The notes beneath the pieces were generated by a model. It was given only the letters and a program-made list of their open reading frames with translations, did not search any database and was not told the DNA's origin. DNA of 64,000 bases from Meghimatium bilineatum (taxonomy: Eukaryota; Mollusca; Gastropoda; Stylommatophora; Philomycidae): positions 69,501 to 133,500 of the forward strand of contig CM067312.1 of the NCBI GenBank assembly GCA_034231615.1, written 5' to 3'. Each line of letters begins with the position of its first letter. The stretch's first letter is position 1. A program made the position numbers and the translations under genes. Below, piece after piece: positions 31,810 to 43,700 of this stretch.

Positions 31810-34024
31810 TCTTCTTCTTCTTCTTCTTTCGTTCACTTGAAACATGTCTATATCTGTAATTCTGTCTCCTTAATAAAACTCACTGTCTTTTGTAGTTCAT
31901 ACAGTGTCCCATAGAGCTTTGATTCCAGTGTTGTTTCCTCTGGCCAATATGTCTGCCTCAGCGTTTCATGCTCAGAACACTCTTGAAGTATATGTTTGGC
32001 ACTCTGTGCTGCCTGTCCACATGTACACATGGCCGTGTTGCCAATCTTGAACTTGTATACATGTGACTGCGGAGTCGGTTGTGTCCTGTTCTGAGACGTA
32101 GAATTATAACTTGTTCTGATCTGTTCATATTGTGATAGTCATCTTGTGTTGGTGTTTGTGGCTTTCTTATTGACTTGATCATCTGTTTTTTCTGATGGTA
32201 GGTGATTGGTATATCTGGTTGGTCTTCGGCAGCACCTTCCTTAGCCAGTTGGTCTGCTTTTTCATTTCCTGGTATTCCACAGTGAGAGGGTATCCACTGC
32301 ATGGTTACCCTATACTGGTAAGACAATTCGCTAAGTAGTTTTTTTAAGTCTGTTAGTTTTCCAGACTGGAGAGCTTGAAGCACTGACCTTGCATCTGTCA
32401 GGAATACCACAGGCTGTAGGTCAGAGTTGGAGTTCAGTAGTTTTTTAGCTGCCACACTAATTGCCTGGATTTCTGCATCATAATTATTGCAGAATTTTCC
32501 TGTAGGTGTTCTGATTGTATCTCTAGGCTTGTGTGGATATTCTATATATACACCTGCACCTCCATTCCTCACAGCATTCTGTGCTGACCCATCTGTGTAC
32601 ACTTTGACCCATATATCTTGTGGATATTCCTCATCCAGGAAACTGAGGGTGACTGTCATTCGCTGCACACTGTTCTGTTCGTCCTCGCTTAGTATTCCTT
32701 TCACATGGGTCTGAATGTATATTGGCATTCCATGGTTTTCACTCCACGGGGTTTGCTCTGGTACAGACCTTAAGGGGCTGTCAACTTCAGGTAGGTCTGT
32801 AAGTTGTCTACGGAGTCGTTTAGCTTGATGGATAAAGCTGCTCCTTTTCAGTCGTCCCATTGCTAGATTTTGGAATCTTTCCTTCATTGGATGACTTGGC
32901 ATACACTGAAACTTTTCTGCTTGAATTAGTACTTTTGTGTCTCTGCGTTCGCCAAGTGTTTGCATTCTTCCCATTTTCTGCATCTCTGCTATGGGTGTTG
33001 ATTTCATTGCTCCCAACATTATTCTAAGTGCCTGGTTTTGCACTTTATCTAGATCTTGTAATGTGGTGTTTGATGCAGGACACCACACAGCTGAACCGTA
33101 TTCCAGGTGTGGTCTTATGCCTTGCTGGTAAACTTTACTGAGTATATTTACACTGGCTCCCCATGTGGTTCCACTTAGTTTTCTCAGGATAGCTAGCTTC
33201 CTCCTGGCTTTTGTTGTTGCTTTGTTTATGTGCTGCTTCCATGTCAGCTTATCATCAAAAGTAACTCCGAGGTATGTGGGTTGTTTGTCTTCTTTCAAGA
33301 GCTCTCCATCTATCTTGATATGACCAGCTTTTTGTTTTGGTGAGAGGGTAAAGAGTGTAGTGCTGCACTTATCTGTGTTAATGCTGACGCACCATCTATT
33401 TGCCCATAAGGTTAGGGCATCGATAGCTCTTTGTATTTGTTTAGTGGCCACTGTTGCATGTTCTTCCGTGCACCAGATCACCAGGTCGTCAGCATACATT
33501 GCCACTTTGATCCCGTGTGGTAGTTCAGCAACTAGGTCATTGATGTAAACCAAGAAAAGTGTGGGTGACAGGACTCCTCCCTGGGGGACTCCATGATGCA
33601 GTAGAACTTTCTTGCTCTTGCGACCATCTAATTGTACCCTGGCTCTTCTATTATGCAGGTATGCTTTTACCCATTTGTACATTCTTGAGCTAACCCTGCA
33701 ATTTCGCAATTTCTTTAGGAGCCCTTCTTTCCAGACCTTATCAAATGCTTTCCTGAGGTCTATCCATGCTGCTAGTACCAGTTTCTTTTCTTGGAAGGCA
33801 TCCTCAATCTCTTGGGAGAGGTAGGTTGCCTGATCTTCAGTAGAGTAGCACTGTCTGAAACCTGCTTGCTGTGATACCAGAAGGTTTTCACTTTCAAGGT
33901 ACCACTGCATCCTAAGATTGATAATGCGTTCCATTGTTTTACATAGACAGCTTGTGAGGCTGATGGGCCTGTAGTTGGAGACTGTGTTGCCATCTTTTCC
34001 TGATTTGAGGAGTGGTATCATTAT
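31810..34024 (-). mobile_element. I-like LINE insertion, 5'-truncated
   Basis: Read on the minus strand the element begins inside RT at AATAATGATACC and ends with gaacgaaagaagaagaagaag next to 31810. It is bounded on both sides by the 261-bp direct repeat rather than the 7-15 bp duplications of its relatives. It is close in sequence to the 10.1 and 16 kb copies, so it is a young insertion. Confidence 0.9.
31848..34021 (-). pseudogene. I-like LINE RT-RNase H ORF, one frameshift
   Basis: A long open frame runs 34021-31958 with YRPISLTSCLCKTMERI, AWIDLRKAFDKVW, HGVPQGGVLSPTLF, MYADDLVIW, YLGVTFDDKLTW, VYTDGSAQNA, YDAEIQAIS, FLTDARSVLQAL and GNEKADQLAKEG. All RT and RNase H catalytic residues are present. 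A single-base loss after HMYT near 32054 shifts the frame. The correct frame resumes for the CCHC motif CTCGQAAQSAKHILQEC and ends at 31848. It keeps the TDLKK codons missing from the 10.1 kb copy. Confidence 0.9.
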
Positions 34025-34285
34025 TGATAGAAAGGCATGTGGGTCTCCAGCAGTTCAATGTCGAGTGGCACATAGAAACGGTTGCCAAATACATTTGCAA
34101 AGGCGTTATCTCTTAATATTGCAGAATCGCCATTACCAGTGCCCACCCAAAATCTGGTGGTATTTCACTTTTCAGGTGTCCAGACCCTGATAGTACTCAT
34201 CCTTTATTTCCTTACGAGTCTTCCAGAGACCAAGGTAACAGTTGTACACATCACTGTTGTCAATGGACATCACTTCATTGCTGAT
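34025..34285. repeat. Direct repeat flanking LINE, right copy (261 bp)
   Basis: Second copy of 31549-31809. Divergence starts exactly at 34286 (g) against 31810 (t), and at 34024 (t) against 31548 (c). Confidence 0.9.
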
Positions 34286-34594
34286 GATTTGAATCATGGT
34301 CTTCTTCAGGATGGCACATCCCAGGTTCTGAACCACAGTCATGATGGGGTCTGTGGATTCCAACCTAGTCATGAAAGCTAATCTTGCCATCCCTGGCACA
34401 ATAAGATCATTGGGGAACCAGACCAACAGTTTCTGATTCTGTCTGATAGTCGAAGGGTTTATGGTGATGACCACATACTGCTGGATTTCTTTTACCCCAA
34501 GGGGCTTTTGCAGTCTATGGTAGGTGTTGAGCTTGTGTCCATATTTAGAAGTAGACATCACTATTCTAATACTGATATCTACATTGAGTTCAAT

Positions 34595-34843
34595 ATGGCA
34601 CGCTTTGAGCCAGATGGTTTTGAGCTACATAATTATGATGATGGTGATGTCGACACGACAGTGGATGGTAGAGAAGAGACAATTTTAAGCGAAAATTTAC
34701 CAAATATACCCTTGGAACAGGCAGGTCCCCTTGACGCTCATGTGGGGCGACTGCGGGTAGATGCAGATATTGAGGCATTCATACATAAATACTACAAGGA
34801 TGCACAGAAGATAGGATATGAATGGATGGTAATTTTAATGTGA
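34595..34843 (+). CDS. Hypothetical acidic protein, divergent from capsid relic
   Basis: An 82-codon open frame starts ATG at 34595, 34 bp from the first ATG of the minus-strand capsid-like frame, so the two are head to head. The protein begins MARFEPDGFELHNYDDGDVD, is strongly acidic in the first 40 residues and ends EAFIHKYYKDAQKIGYEWM. I do not recognise it. Its position suggests it could belong to the same virus-like element. It may also be a truncated or chance frame. Confidence 0.35.
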   Translation: MARFEPDGFELHNYDDGDVDTTVDGREETILSENLPNIPLEQAGPLDAHVGRLRVDADIEAFIHKYYKDAQKIGYEWMVILM

Positions 34844-35255
34844 AAATGTTACCAAAATCATAAACCTGTGTATAGACCAAAGTATAAAAAATAATATCAG
34901 GAATAATACAGTCGAATCCTGTCATTATAGGAATGAAGGGAAAAGTGAAATATTACTAAAAGGAAAATAGAACAAACTTTATCAATGGTGAGTTGTAGGA
35001 TAATTTCTTCCACTGCTCGACTCTAACGGTTATCACATTAAATATAACAACAATAATACAGTGCAACCTTTGCTTGGATACATTTCCAGCCTCATAATAC
35101 CTGCAACCACCTGGTACCAGAGTGTTCCGGGATATGTGATTAATTCATTCAGAGATGTCTCCGCAACAAAATTTGGTTGCAACTATAGAATCAGTCATTA
35201 CGGTAAATTTAAAGCCTAGTCACTGAATGCATCAGATAAATTTGAGATAAGATGG
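34844..35255. other. AT-rich sequence, possible RTE end
   Basis: Near 35155 the words tctccgcaacaaaatttggttgcaac resemble the RTE C-terminal region at 60.89 kb. Nothing else recognised. Confidence 0.4.
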
Positions 35256-35259
35256 GGGC

Positions 35260-35428
35260 AATCTGAGAAGTGGTTTTTAAGAAGAATGATTCCATGTACA
35301 GCCAAGAAAACTAATGTAGAAGTTCTCAGAGATGCTGAAGTAAAACAACAAATTATAGCAAAAATTAGAAGCAAACAATCAAAATATTTAGGGCATGTGA
35401 TGAGAAAAGTAAAACTTGAACATTTAGT
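35260..35428 (+). mobile_element. RTE-like LINE fragment (left half)
   Basis: Reads WFLRRMIPCTAKKTNVEVL (first residues in the adjoining frame), then VKQQIIAKIRSKQSKYLGHV and MRKVKLEHLV, the RTE C-terminal conserved segments. It continues at 36808 after an insertion. Confidence 0.75.
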
Positions 35429-36795
35429 TGTTTGTTTGTTTGAGAACCCCAGGAATTATGAGAGATTAGCTCTTACTTCCTATGTGCAATGGGGAGGTTT
35501 CCAAGCTTTCTTTCATACCCAGGAGGCTTCACCTTTTGGCTATGTGCAATGTCTATTGGAGGAGTCTTCTACTCAGGTGGGGTACATGAAGTAAGACAAG
35601 ATGAGGTAAACTGATAGTTTCTTTGGGTTGCCCATTTTTTGTCTATCCTCTGACGAGGTGCTTTGCAACCAGCGAGCTGTTCCTTGTGTAGGAAGGCCAT
35701 TCCATTACCACCCTTTGTGCCCTAAGTCCCAAACCTAATTTCTTCTGTACAAGCCATGCTGGGTAACGGTGACGGTCGAATTAGATTCAGGGTTGATACA
35801 CCTTCCTAGACGAGGTGCTGCTTTGCCAAACACATCGGAGGTCTGGGATTTGACCTATGCAATTCTCACTCACTCGCCTCGTCCACTTGAGATGGCCTTC
35901 CAATCCATCACCAAGCGCTTTCTGTGTGTTTTGACTCTTCACCATTGCCTATGTTACCCAAGAGGTAAGTAAAATAGGAATCTCGGATGAGGAGCTTCGC
36001 AGTGGGCACTTAGGTACTGAACCAAATTCTCTCTGTATGAGCCATGTTGGGCATCGGCAGACAGTCAAGTTAGTTTGCTGTGTCGTTAGATACTTGCGCC
36101 CCCCCTCTACATTGCTCCCAGTGTTCAGATTTCAAGTCTCAACACTGCTTAGTTCAGACATTTGAACAATGCGCTCCCCAACATTTGTTCAATGCTTGTC
36201 CTGTGTGCAATGGGGAGCTGTATTCAAAGCTTTCTTCCATACCCAGGAGTGCATGTTCAGGTTGATGTATCCAATACCCAAGTCATGACTCCTACTTTAA
36301 ATGGGGTCAGTTGTGATGGGACATGTGGGTTTTTGTGTGTTCTTGAGCATGAACAGCACGTGCGCTAGTCTTGTGTTTGACTACCGTTGCCACTGAATCA
36401 ACTCACGTACACTACGCTGCCATCTAGCATGTGTTACCTTTTCCAGCTTCAGTGTGTACTCATAAGATCACCATATGTTTGGGACATTTACATTGGTCGC
36501 CCCTCCAATGTTATTGCTTTTTAAGCTGACCAAGTCGATATGCTCAGATGCCATGTTTATGTTGGATGTAATGGCATAGAAGTTTCAGAGATATTTCCTG
36601 TCTCTCTGCAGGCAATTCTCTTTCCATCTTCAGCATCCACATACACGGGCATGAGCCTAAAAGTGTTAGCCAGGAACACAGTGAGAACAGCTGTATTTCT
36701 GTTTCCAGGGTGCACCACGAGGGGTTACTTTTGGGATCTTAGTTATCTGCTAATCCTGGGTCCGCATGAGAGCAATGCGAGACCCTTTGCACCCC
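35429..36795 (-). mobile_element. Unclassified retroposon with 12-bp TSD and (CAAA)n tail
   Basis: Flanked by tgaacatttagt at 35417-35428 and 36796-36807. On the minus strand it ends in caaacaaacaaaca, a simple-repeat tail typical of non-LTR retroposons or SINEs. It is more GC-rich than its surroundings. It has no recognised domain. Internal words repeat (tgccatgctgggtaacg-like at about 35755 and 36045; tgtgcaatggggag at 35482 and 36205), so it may hold diverged duplicates. A further copy is at 2790-2965. Confidence 0.65.
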
Positions 36796-36807
36796 TGAAC
36801 ATTTAGT

Positions 36808-36965
36808 AACTACTGGAAAGATCAAGGGGAGAAGAGGCATAGGAAGACAAAGAGAGAAATTTCTGCATGGGTTGTTACTGTAGCACAAAAATAAGTCACT
36901 AACTGGAGTTATTAATAACACAAGAGACAGAGAGTTGTGGAGAAGCATGATCACCTACGACACTT
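36808..36965 (+). mobile_element. RTE-like LINE fragment (right half)
   Basis: Continues the copy broken at 35428: GKIKGRRGIGRQREKFLHG-type residues and NKTRDRELWRS, matching 20640-20790. Confidence 0.7.
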
Positions 36966-37320
36966 GATTGATTTACATCCATTACAACAAGGCTAACCTT
37001 AGTTCGTGAGGCTAACCTTAGTTCTAACACTAACCTTTCCAAATGTTTTCCCCTTTCCCACCCATACAACCCTCCTAAATAAATATCTCCACCCACTCAT
37101 GGGTAATTATAACCAAGGGAAATAATCACTGAAAAATGAAGAAATAAGATTTGCCTAGCCGTCATTTATTTTGTTTTGCTAATAGCAAAATATGTAGTCT
37201 CATCAAACAGTATTGAACCATTACATTTTTTCTTGAGAAGCAATGAGCGTCTATGATTTAATATAGCAATGACAAGGAAATAGATTAAAGAATGTGCCCA
37301 CATTCTATCAGTGAGAAAAT
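36966..37320. other. No recognised feature
   Basis: Intron sequence between host-gene exons. A short duplicated word (gaggctaaccttagttc) near 36985-37025. Confidence 0.5.
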
Positions 37321-37324
37321 TTAC

Positions 37325-37460
37325 CTTTGTATGTAATAAAAGCTCTCTCAAAATGAAAGCTCCCAAAAACCCAGTTGCCCCTGTCAGGAGGACGCGTCCT
37401 CTGTTAAAGTGATGGCCATGACTAAATGTCCGCCAGAAAGCTCTCAGCTGCATGTCCATG
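37325..37460 (-). CDS. A-T-R reductase gene, exon with NAD(P)H-binding TGxxGxxG
   Basis: Read from 37460 to 37325, acceptor ttgacttacag and donor GTAAAT. After one base completing a split codon it reads MDMQLRAFWRTFSHG, then GRVLLTGATGFLGAFILREL and LLHTK. TGATGFLG is the glycine-rich dinucleotide-binding loop that opens the thioester-reductase domain. The first residues are the carrier-reductase linker. It enters in phase 2 from the exon at 54057 and leaves in phase 0 for the exon at 25075. This is the clearest evidence that the gene is a reductive (R) type NRPS-like enzyme. Confidence 0.9.
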
Positions 37461-37724
37461 CTGTAAGTCAAAAATGTCATTATCAAAATGAAAATTGTGA
37501 TGACCTTTGTACTGTTCATTAAATACACAAAGATCTGTCCGATCTGTTTTGTACAGCTCATTAAATACACACAGATCTAACTAGTTTCTATTTAATGACT
37601 TCTATAATCCCTTCTTTAAGCTGAGCTGTGTATTTGCTGATGTATAATTCCTAGAATTATCTAGCCACCATAACTAATGTGAATTAAATGTAAAAGGAGA
37701 CCCATGTCTCTTATGATGTTCCAA

Positions 37725-38190
37725 GGTTTCTCATGTTGTACACAACCAAAGTTGCTGATGTTATACACAACCGAAGTTTCTCATGTACACATCCAAGGTT
37801 GCTGATGTTGTACACAACCAAAAGTTTCTCATGTTATACACAACCAAAGTTTTTCATGTACACAACCAGTTGCTGATGTTGTACATAACCAAAGTTGCTG
37901 ATGTTATACACAACCAAAGTTTCTAATATTGTACACAACCAACATTTCTGTTGTTGAACACAACCAACGTTGCTGATGTTGTGCATAACCAAAGTTTCTC
38001 ATGTTGTACACAACCAAAGTTTCTCATGTAATACACAGCCAAAGTTTCTGATGGTGTACACTAACAAGGTTGCTGATGTTATACACAATCAAAGTTTCTC
38101 ATGTTGTACCCAGCCAAAGTTTTTCATGTTGTGCACAATCAAAGTTGCTGATATTGTACACAAACACAATTTCTGATGTTGTACATAAAG
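37725..38190. repeat. About 25-bp minisatellite
   Basis: Units contain gtacacaaccaaagtttctcatgtt with variants (aaggttgctgatgtt). About 18 units. Confidence 0.85.
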
Positions 38191-38466
38191 GCCTTACTAT
38201 ACAAAAATACAAGAGGCATGGATTATTTCGGTACTTTTGGTTGCTTAAATCAGGAGCTCAAAGTTTTCATCTCTCTGAACATAATGTTGTTTTTTCTTGC
38301 TTGCTCATCTCTATCCTGCTATAGGTCTACAGTATACATGTGTCTTCAGTTCTGTGATTTTTCTTGTAATTTCTGTATTTTTATTTCATTTGCAGTGTGC
38401 TGGTTGGGTTTTGTAATATTTTGTCCCATTAACTTGAATGTTTCATCTGAGATTTAATGATCCTAC

Positions 38467-39475
38467 TGAAAGCATATGTGTATATAGCATATAAGTGTAG
38501 ATCTTATATTGAGAGCATATGTGTGTAGAGCTTATATTGAGAGCATATGTGTGTAGAGCTTATATTGAGAGCATATGTGTGTAGAGTTTATATTGAGAGC
38601 ATATGTGTGTAGAGCTTATATTGAGAGCATATGTGTGTAGAGTTTATATTGAGAGCATATGTGTGTAGAGTTTATATTGAGAGCATATGTGTGTAGAGCT
38701 TATATTGAGAGCATATGTGTGTAGAGTTTATATTGAGAGCATATGTGTGTAGAGTTTATATTGAGAGCATATGTGTGTAGAGCTATATTGAGAGCATATG
38801 TGTGTAGAGTTTATATTGAGAGCATATGTGTGTAGAGCTATATTGAGAGCATATGTGTGTAGAGTTTATATTGAGAGCATATGTGTGTAGAGCTTATATT
38901 GAGAACATATGTGTGTAGAGCTTTTATTGAGAACATATGTGTGTAGAGCTTTTATTGAGAACATATGTGTGTAGAGCATATGTGTGTAGAGCTTATATTG
39001 AGAACATATGTGTGTAGAGCTTATATTGAGAACATATGTGTGTAGAACATATGTGTGTAGAGCTTATATTGAGAACATATGTGTGTAGAGCATATATTGA
39101 GAGCATATGTGTGCAGAGTTTATATTGAGAACTAATATTTGTAGAGCTTCTATTGAGAACATATGTGTGTAGAGCATATGTGTGTAGAGCTTATATTGAG
39201 AACATATGTGTGTAGAGCTTATATTGAGAGCATATGTGTGTAGAGCATATATGTGCAGAGCTTATATTGAGAGCATATGTGTGTAGAGCATATATTGAGA
39301 GCATATGTGTGTAGAGCATATATTGAGAGCATATATTTGTAGAGCTTCTATTGAGAGCACATATGTATAGAGCATATATGTGCAGAGCTTATATTGAGAG
39401 CGTATATGTGATGAGCATATATTGAGAGCATATATTGAGAGCATATATTGAGAGCATATATGTGTAGAGCTTAGG
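38467..39475. repeat. 28-bp minisatellite, about 1 kb
   Basis: Unit agagcttatattgagagcatatgtgtgt (given in two words: agagcttatattgagagc and atatgtgtgt). The first half of the array is very regular with t/c alternation (gagttt or gagctt). The second half is degenerate with shortened units. Confidence 0.9.
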
Positions 39476-39739
39476 AAGAATTTGATTATATGTACAACCA
39501 GCTCTACAGATGAACACTGTTGAGTAGAAATTGATTTATGAACTTGTGCATACGTGATAGACCATTGATCATGGACAGTATAAGACTAGTCAAATATGTT
39601 AGAACAATGGAGTCACTAAAAATAGTGTAAACTACCTAACTTATGAACTAATCATAGAATACAGATAGAATATTATTAGACAAAATTCCAGACTCGTGTG
39701 TATAGTTCTAGATGATTGAATAAGAAAATACATAGCCAG

Positions 39740-40738
39740 TTAATGTGTCTATTGTCTATTCCCAGGTGGTTTGTGATACACTCTTTCCATTAAGCGTAGA
39801 AGTAAATGGAGCTCGAGTTTGCGTTCTAAAGCCAAATGTGTGGTCTCTGCTGTGCTATGACCATGTCTGTACAGGATGTCCCTGATGTTTTCTATCCATC
39901 TTTTCTGTGGTCTTCCTCTGGCTTTATACCCTGATCTCAATTGGTTATATGCTTGTACGAGCAACTTTTCGTTATGCATTCTCATAATGTGGCCAAACCA
40001 CTTGATCTGTTCTCTATGTAATCTGTACAAGATATTATACCTATTCTTTCCCTGATATATTAATTTCGCAATCTATCAAGCCTGGTGAACCCAGCAGCTT
40101 TCCTCAAGCATTTCATCTCACAAGATGAGAGAGACCAGGTTTGGCACTGGTAACACAGTGATGGTAGGAATATACTGTAGATCATTTGTCTCTTAACTTC
40201 CATGTCGATCTTGGGGTGAAGAAGTAGTGGTGACAGTTGGTATGTTACTGCATTTGCCTTTTGACATCTCATCTCTATTTCTCTATTCAGGCTTCCATTT
40301 TCTGTAAAAATACTACTGAGATATTTAAACTCTGTTACTTGTTTTACTCCTATATTGTCTATTTGTATATTTAGTGGACTCGGTGTTCTGCATATTTTCA
40401 TAGTTTCCGTCTTTTGTGTATTGATCTTCATGTTGTATTTTCTACATGTTGCAGATAGTGAGTTAACATGATTTTTTAGTTGTTCTTCGTTTTCGTATAT
40501 GAGGCTCTGATCATCTGAGAAAAGTAGTTCATTTATTTCATTGTTTAGTTGCTCTGAGTTGTCTTGTTCTGAATCGGTGATATTGCTCTTTGTACTTTTT
40601 GCCTCTTTTATTATTCTGTCTATGTATACATTGAATAGCAAAGGTGAGAGCATGCAACCTTGATGCACTCCCGTTTTTGTATCAAATGCGTCTGTGATAC
40701 CATCTGATGTTCTTATTACACATTGGCAGTTCTTATAC
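39740..40738 (-). mobile_element. RTE-like LINE, 3' part (split copy)
   Basis: Minus strand: VHQGCMLSPLLFNVYIDRII, LNNEINELLFSDDQSLIYEN (the catalytic box here is FSDD), YNMKINTQKTETMKI, FKYLSSIFTENGSLN, SPLLLHPKIDMEVKRQMIYS, CYQCQTWSLSS, KWFGHIMRMHNEK, RGRPQKRWIENIRDIL. It is broken at 40738 by the I-like insertion and continues at 44828-45055. One frame break lies near 40045. Confidence 0.85.
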
Positions 40739-40789
40739 TTATTCTTATTCTTTCGTTCGCTAATAATGTCTATATCTGCAGTGTTGTTT

Positions 40790-43700
40790 CTTGTATAAAT
40801 TGGACAGTGTTTTCCATTTCTTGTTTTGTACCATAAAGTTTAACATTCATCAGTGTATCAGAAGGCCAGTATGTTCATCTTAATGTGTCATAGTTTGCAC
40901 ATTCTTGAAGGATATGTTCTGAAGTCTGGTTAAGGATATGTTCTGAAGTCCACAATTACACTTTGATGTTGTGCCAATTTTAAATTTTGTATACATATGG
41001 CTGTTTAGTCTATTGTGTCCAGTTCTCAGTCGAAATATGATGACCTGTTCTTGTCTGTTAAGTAGGTGGTAGTCGTCCTGTGGAGGTAAGTTAGGCTTTC
41101 GTTGTGCCTTTATCATGGATTTCTTTAGGTGATAGCTGATTGGTACATCCGGTTACTGCATGTTAGCACCTTCCTTGGCGAGTTGATCAGCTCTTTCATT
41201 TCCTGCTATTCCACAGTGTGATGGAATCCATTGCAGTATAACTCTACACCTATTTTGTACTTTGGACAATACCTCTTTTAACTCTGGAAGTTCATTGGAT
41301 TGTAATGCCTCTAGTACTGACCTTGCATCTGTAAGTATTACAATAGGTGTGAGGTCCTGTCCAATGTTAACAGTTTCTCTGCAGCTGTATAAATAGCTTT
41401 GACTTCAGAGTCATAGTTGTTGCAGTAATTCCCTGTTGGTATACAGTGGTATCAGTGGTGCCATCTGGGTATTCTACATATACACCACTTCCTCCATTTT
41501 TTACTGCATTCTGTGCTGATCCATCTGTATATACTCTGGTCCATAGATCACTTGGGTAAACATCATCAAGGAAAATGAGAGCTGCTACTCTTTTCTGCAG
41601 ATTATTCTGATGTTCATCCCCATGCACACCTGCTACTGTTGTTTGGATGGTCACTGGTAGGCATGTCAGTTTTTCCCATGGGGTGTGTTCTGGTTGAGAT
41701 GTCAGTGGTATTGTTACCTCTGGCAGATCCAATACCTGTCTACGTAGACGGTTGGCCTGGTGTATGAAGCTGCTTTTTTAAGCCGTCCTTGTGACAGATT
41801 CTGGAATCTTTCCTTCATGGGGTGACTATGGTGGGAAAGAAACTTTTCTCCATGAATTATAATTTTAGTATCTCTACGCTCTTTCAATGACTGCATCCCT
41901 TCGATATTCTGCATTACTATGATTGGTGTGGATCTCATTGCGCCTGTAATGATTCTAAGTGCTTGGTTCTGTACTCTATCTAGGTTTTGTAGTGTAGTGT
42001 TTGATGATGAACTCCATGCTGTAGAACCATATTCCAAGCGTGGTCGAATGGCTTGTTGGTATACATTTTTTAGAATTCTTTCATTAGCTCCCCAAGTTGT
42101 CCCACTCAGTTTTCTTAGTATAGCTATCTTCCTTCTAGCCTTTGTTTCTGCTTTGCTGATATGATGTTTCCATGTCATTTTGGCATCAAATGTTACACCA
42201 AGATATGTGGGTTGGTCATCTACCTTTAAGATAGTTTTATTTACATAGATGTTTCCTGCTCTTTGTTTTGGTGAAAGTGTAAAAAGGGTTGTTGCTGACT
42301 TCTCTATATTGATACTTACACACCATTTGTCAGCCCAATTAGTCAAAATGTACATGGCTCTCTGAAGCATTTTTGTGGCAACCATGGCGCTCTCATGTGT
42401 GCACCATAGAACCAAGTCATCTGCATATAGTGCTGCCTTAGTTCCACAGGGTATTTCTTCAATTAGATCATTGATAAATATGAGAAAAAGAGTGGGAGAT
42501 AGAACTCCTCCTTGAGGCACTCCATGGCGTAGTAATACTTTCCTACTTTTTTTGCCATTTACTTGTACTCTGGCTCTTCTATTGTGAAGAAAGGCTTTCG
42601 TCCATCTATACATATTTCCACATATCTTGTAGTTTCTCATTTTTTAAGCAATCCTTCTTTCCATACTTTATCAAAGGCCTTCTGTAAATCAATCCATGCC
42701 ACTAAAACTTATTTTTTTGTCTTGGAAAGCATCCTCAATTTCCTGTGAGAGGTATGTGGTTTGATCCTCTGTGGAGTAGCATTGCCTGAAACCTGCCTGC
42801 TGTGGTGCAAGGAATTTTCTACTTTCCAGGTGAAATTTTAGTCTTAGGTTTATGATGCGCTCCATTGTTTTGCACAGGCAACTTGTAAGACTAATTGGTG
42901 TGTAGCTAGTTGGTGTTGTTCCATCTTTTCCAGGTTTAAGCAAAGGGACCATAATTGATTCTCTCCAGATTTGTGGTATTTTCCCAGTAGTCCAGCTAAT
43001 ATTTAGGATGTCCAATAGTTTCCTTCTGGCTGTTGTTCCTAGATTCTTTATCATTTCATTTGATATTTCATCAATACCTGGGGACTTATTTAGCTTTAGT
43101 TTAGAGACTGCTAATTCCAATTCACTATATGTGAACAATGTATCCATAATTTCATCTGCGCTGTTTTCATCACTGATTCTAGTCTGAGCATGTTCCAATT
43201 TACTTTTTTGGTCGCTCCACACTGTATGCTGTTTCTCTGGACTAATTTCAATATTGCAGTCTTGAGCAAATATCCTAGCGAAATTATCTACTGCTTGCTT
43301 TCCTGTAATCATTTTGCCATTCTGTACAAGTGTTATGTTTGTGCTTCTTCCTGTTCCCTCATCATTTAGTTGTTTGACCAGTTTCCACAGTTTTCTTCCA
43401 TCCTTTTCAAAATTTAAGGATTCTGTTTTCTCTTTCTTCTAGCTTCTAGTTTGGCTCTTTGGAATTTAGCTTTTGCGTGTTGATGTTTGTTGTGATGTTC
43501 CTGGCTTGGGTTATTTTCCACTTCTGTCCATGCTTTTTATAATTCCTCTTGCAGCAGTTCTAGTTGTTCACTCCAGTATGGCTTGTATTGTTTGCGTGCT
43601 CCTCTTGGTATTGCTTCCTTGGCAGCTTGATGAATACATTTATTGAACTCTTTGACTATGGCGTTTATGTCTTTTCCTTCCATATCTATTTGTCCAGCTA

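Larger units (their letters stand above)
31080..34561 (-). pseudogene. Polinton/virus-type capsid-like gene relic, split by a LINE
   Basis: Minus-strand pieces. 34561-34172 is open, with WFPNDLIVPGMARLAF, MTVVQNLGCAILKKTM and YNCYLGLWKTRKEIKDEYYQ. A frame-broken part with NRFYVPLDIELLETH occurs twice because of the 261-bp repeat. 31403-31122 is open, with VMILYDHVLLNSKF, MWKINLNVSARSLKVMLMLF and EAFYNPKITMV. The order and motifs resemble the large capsid-like family that I recall being labelled F54H12.2-like in invertebrate genomes and linked to Polinton/Maverick elements. That link is from memory and needs a profile search. Stops and frame changes, plus the LINE inserted at 31810-34024, make it a dead relic. 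Confidence 0.55.
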
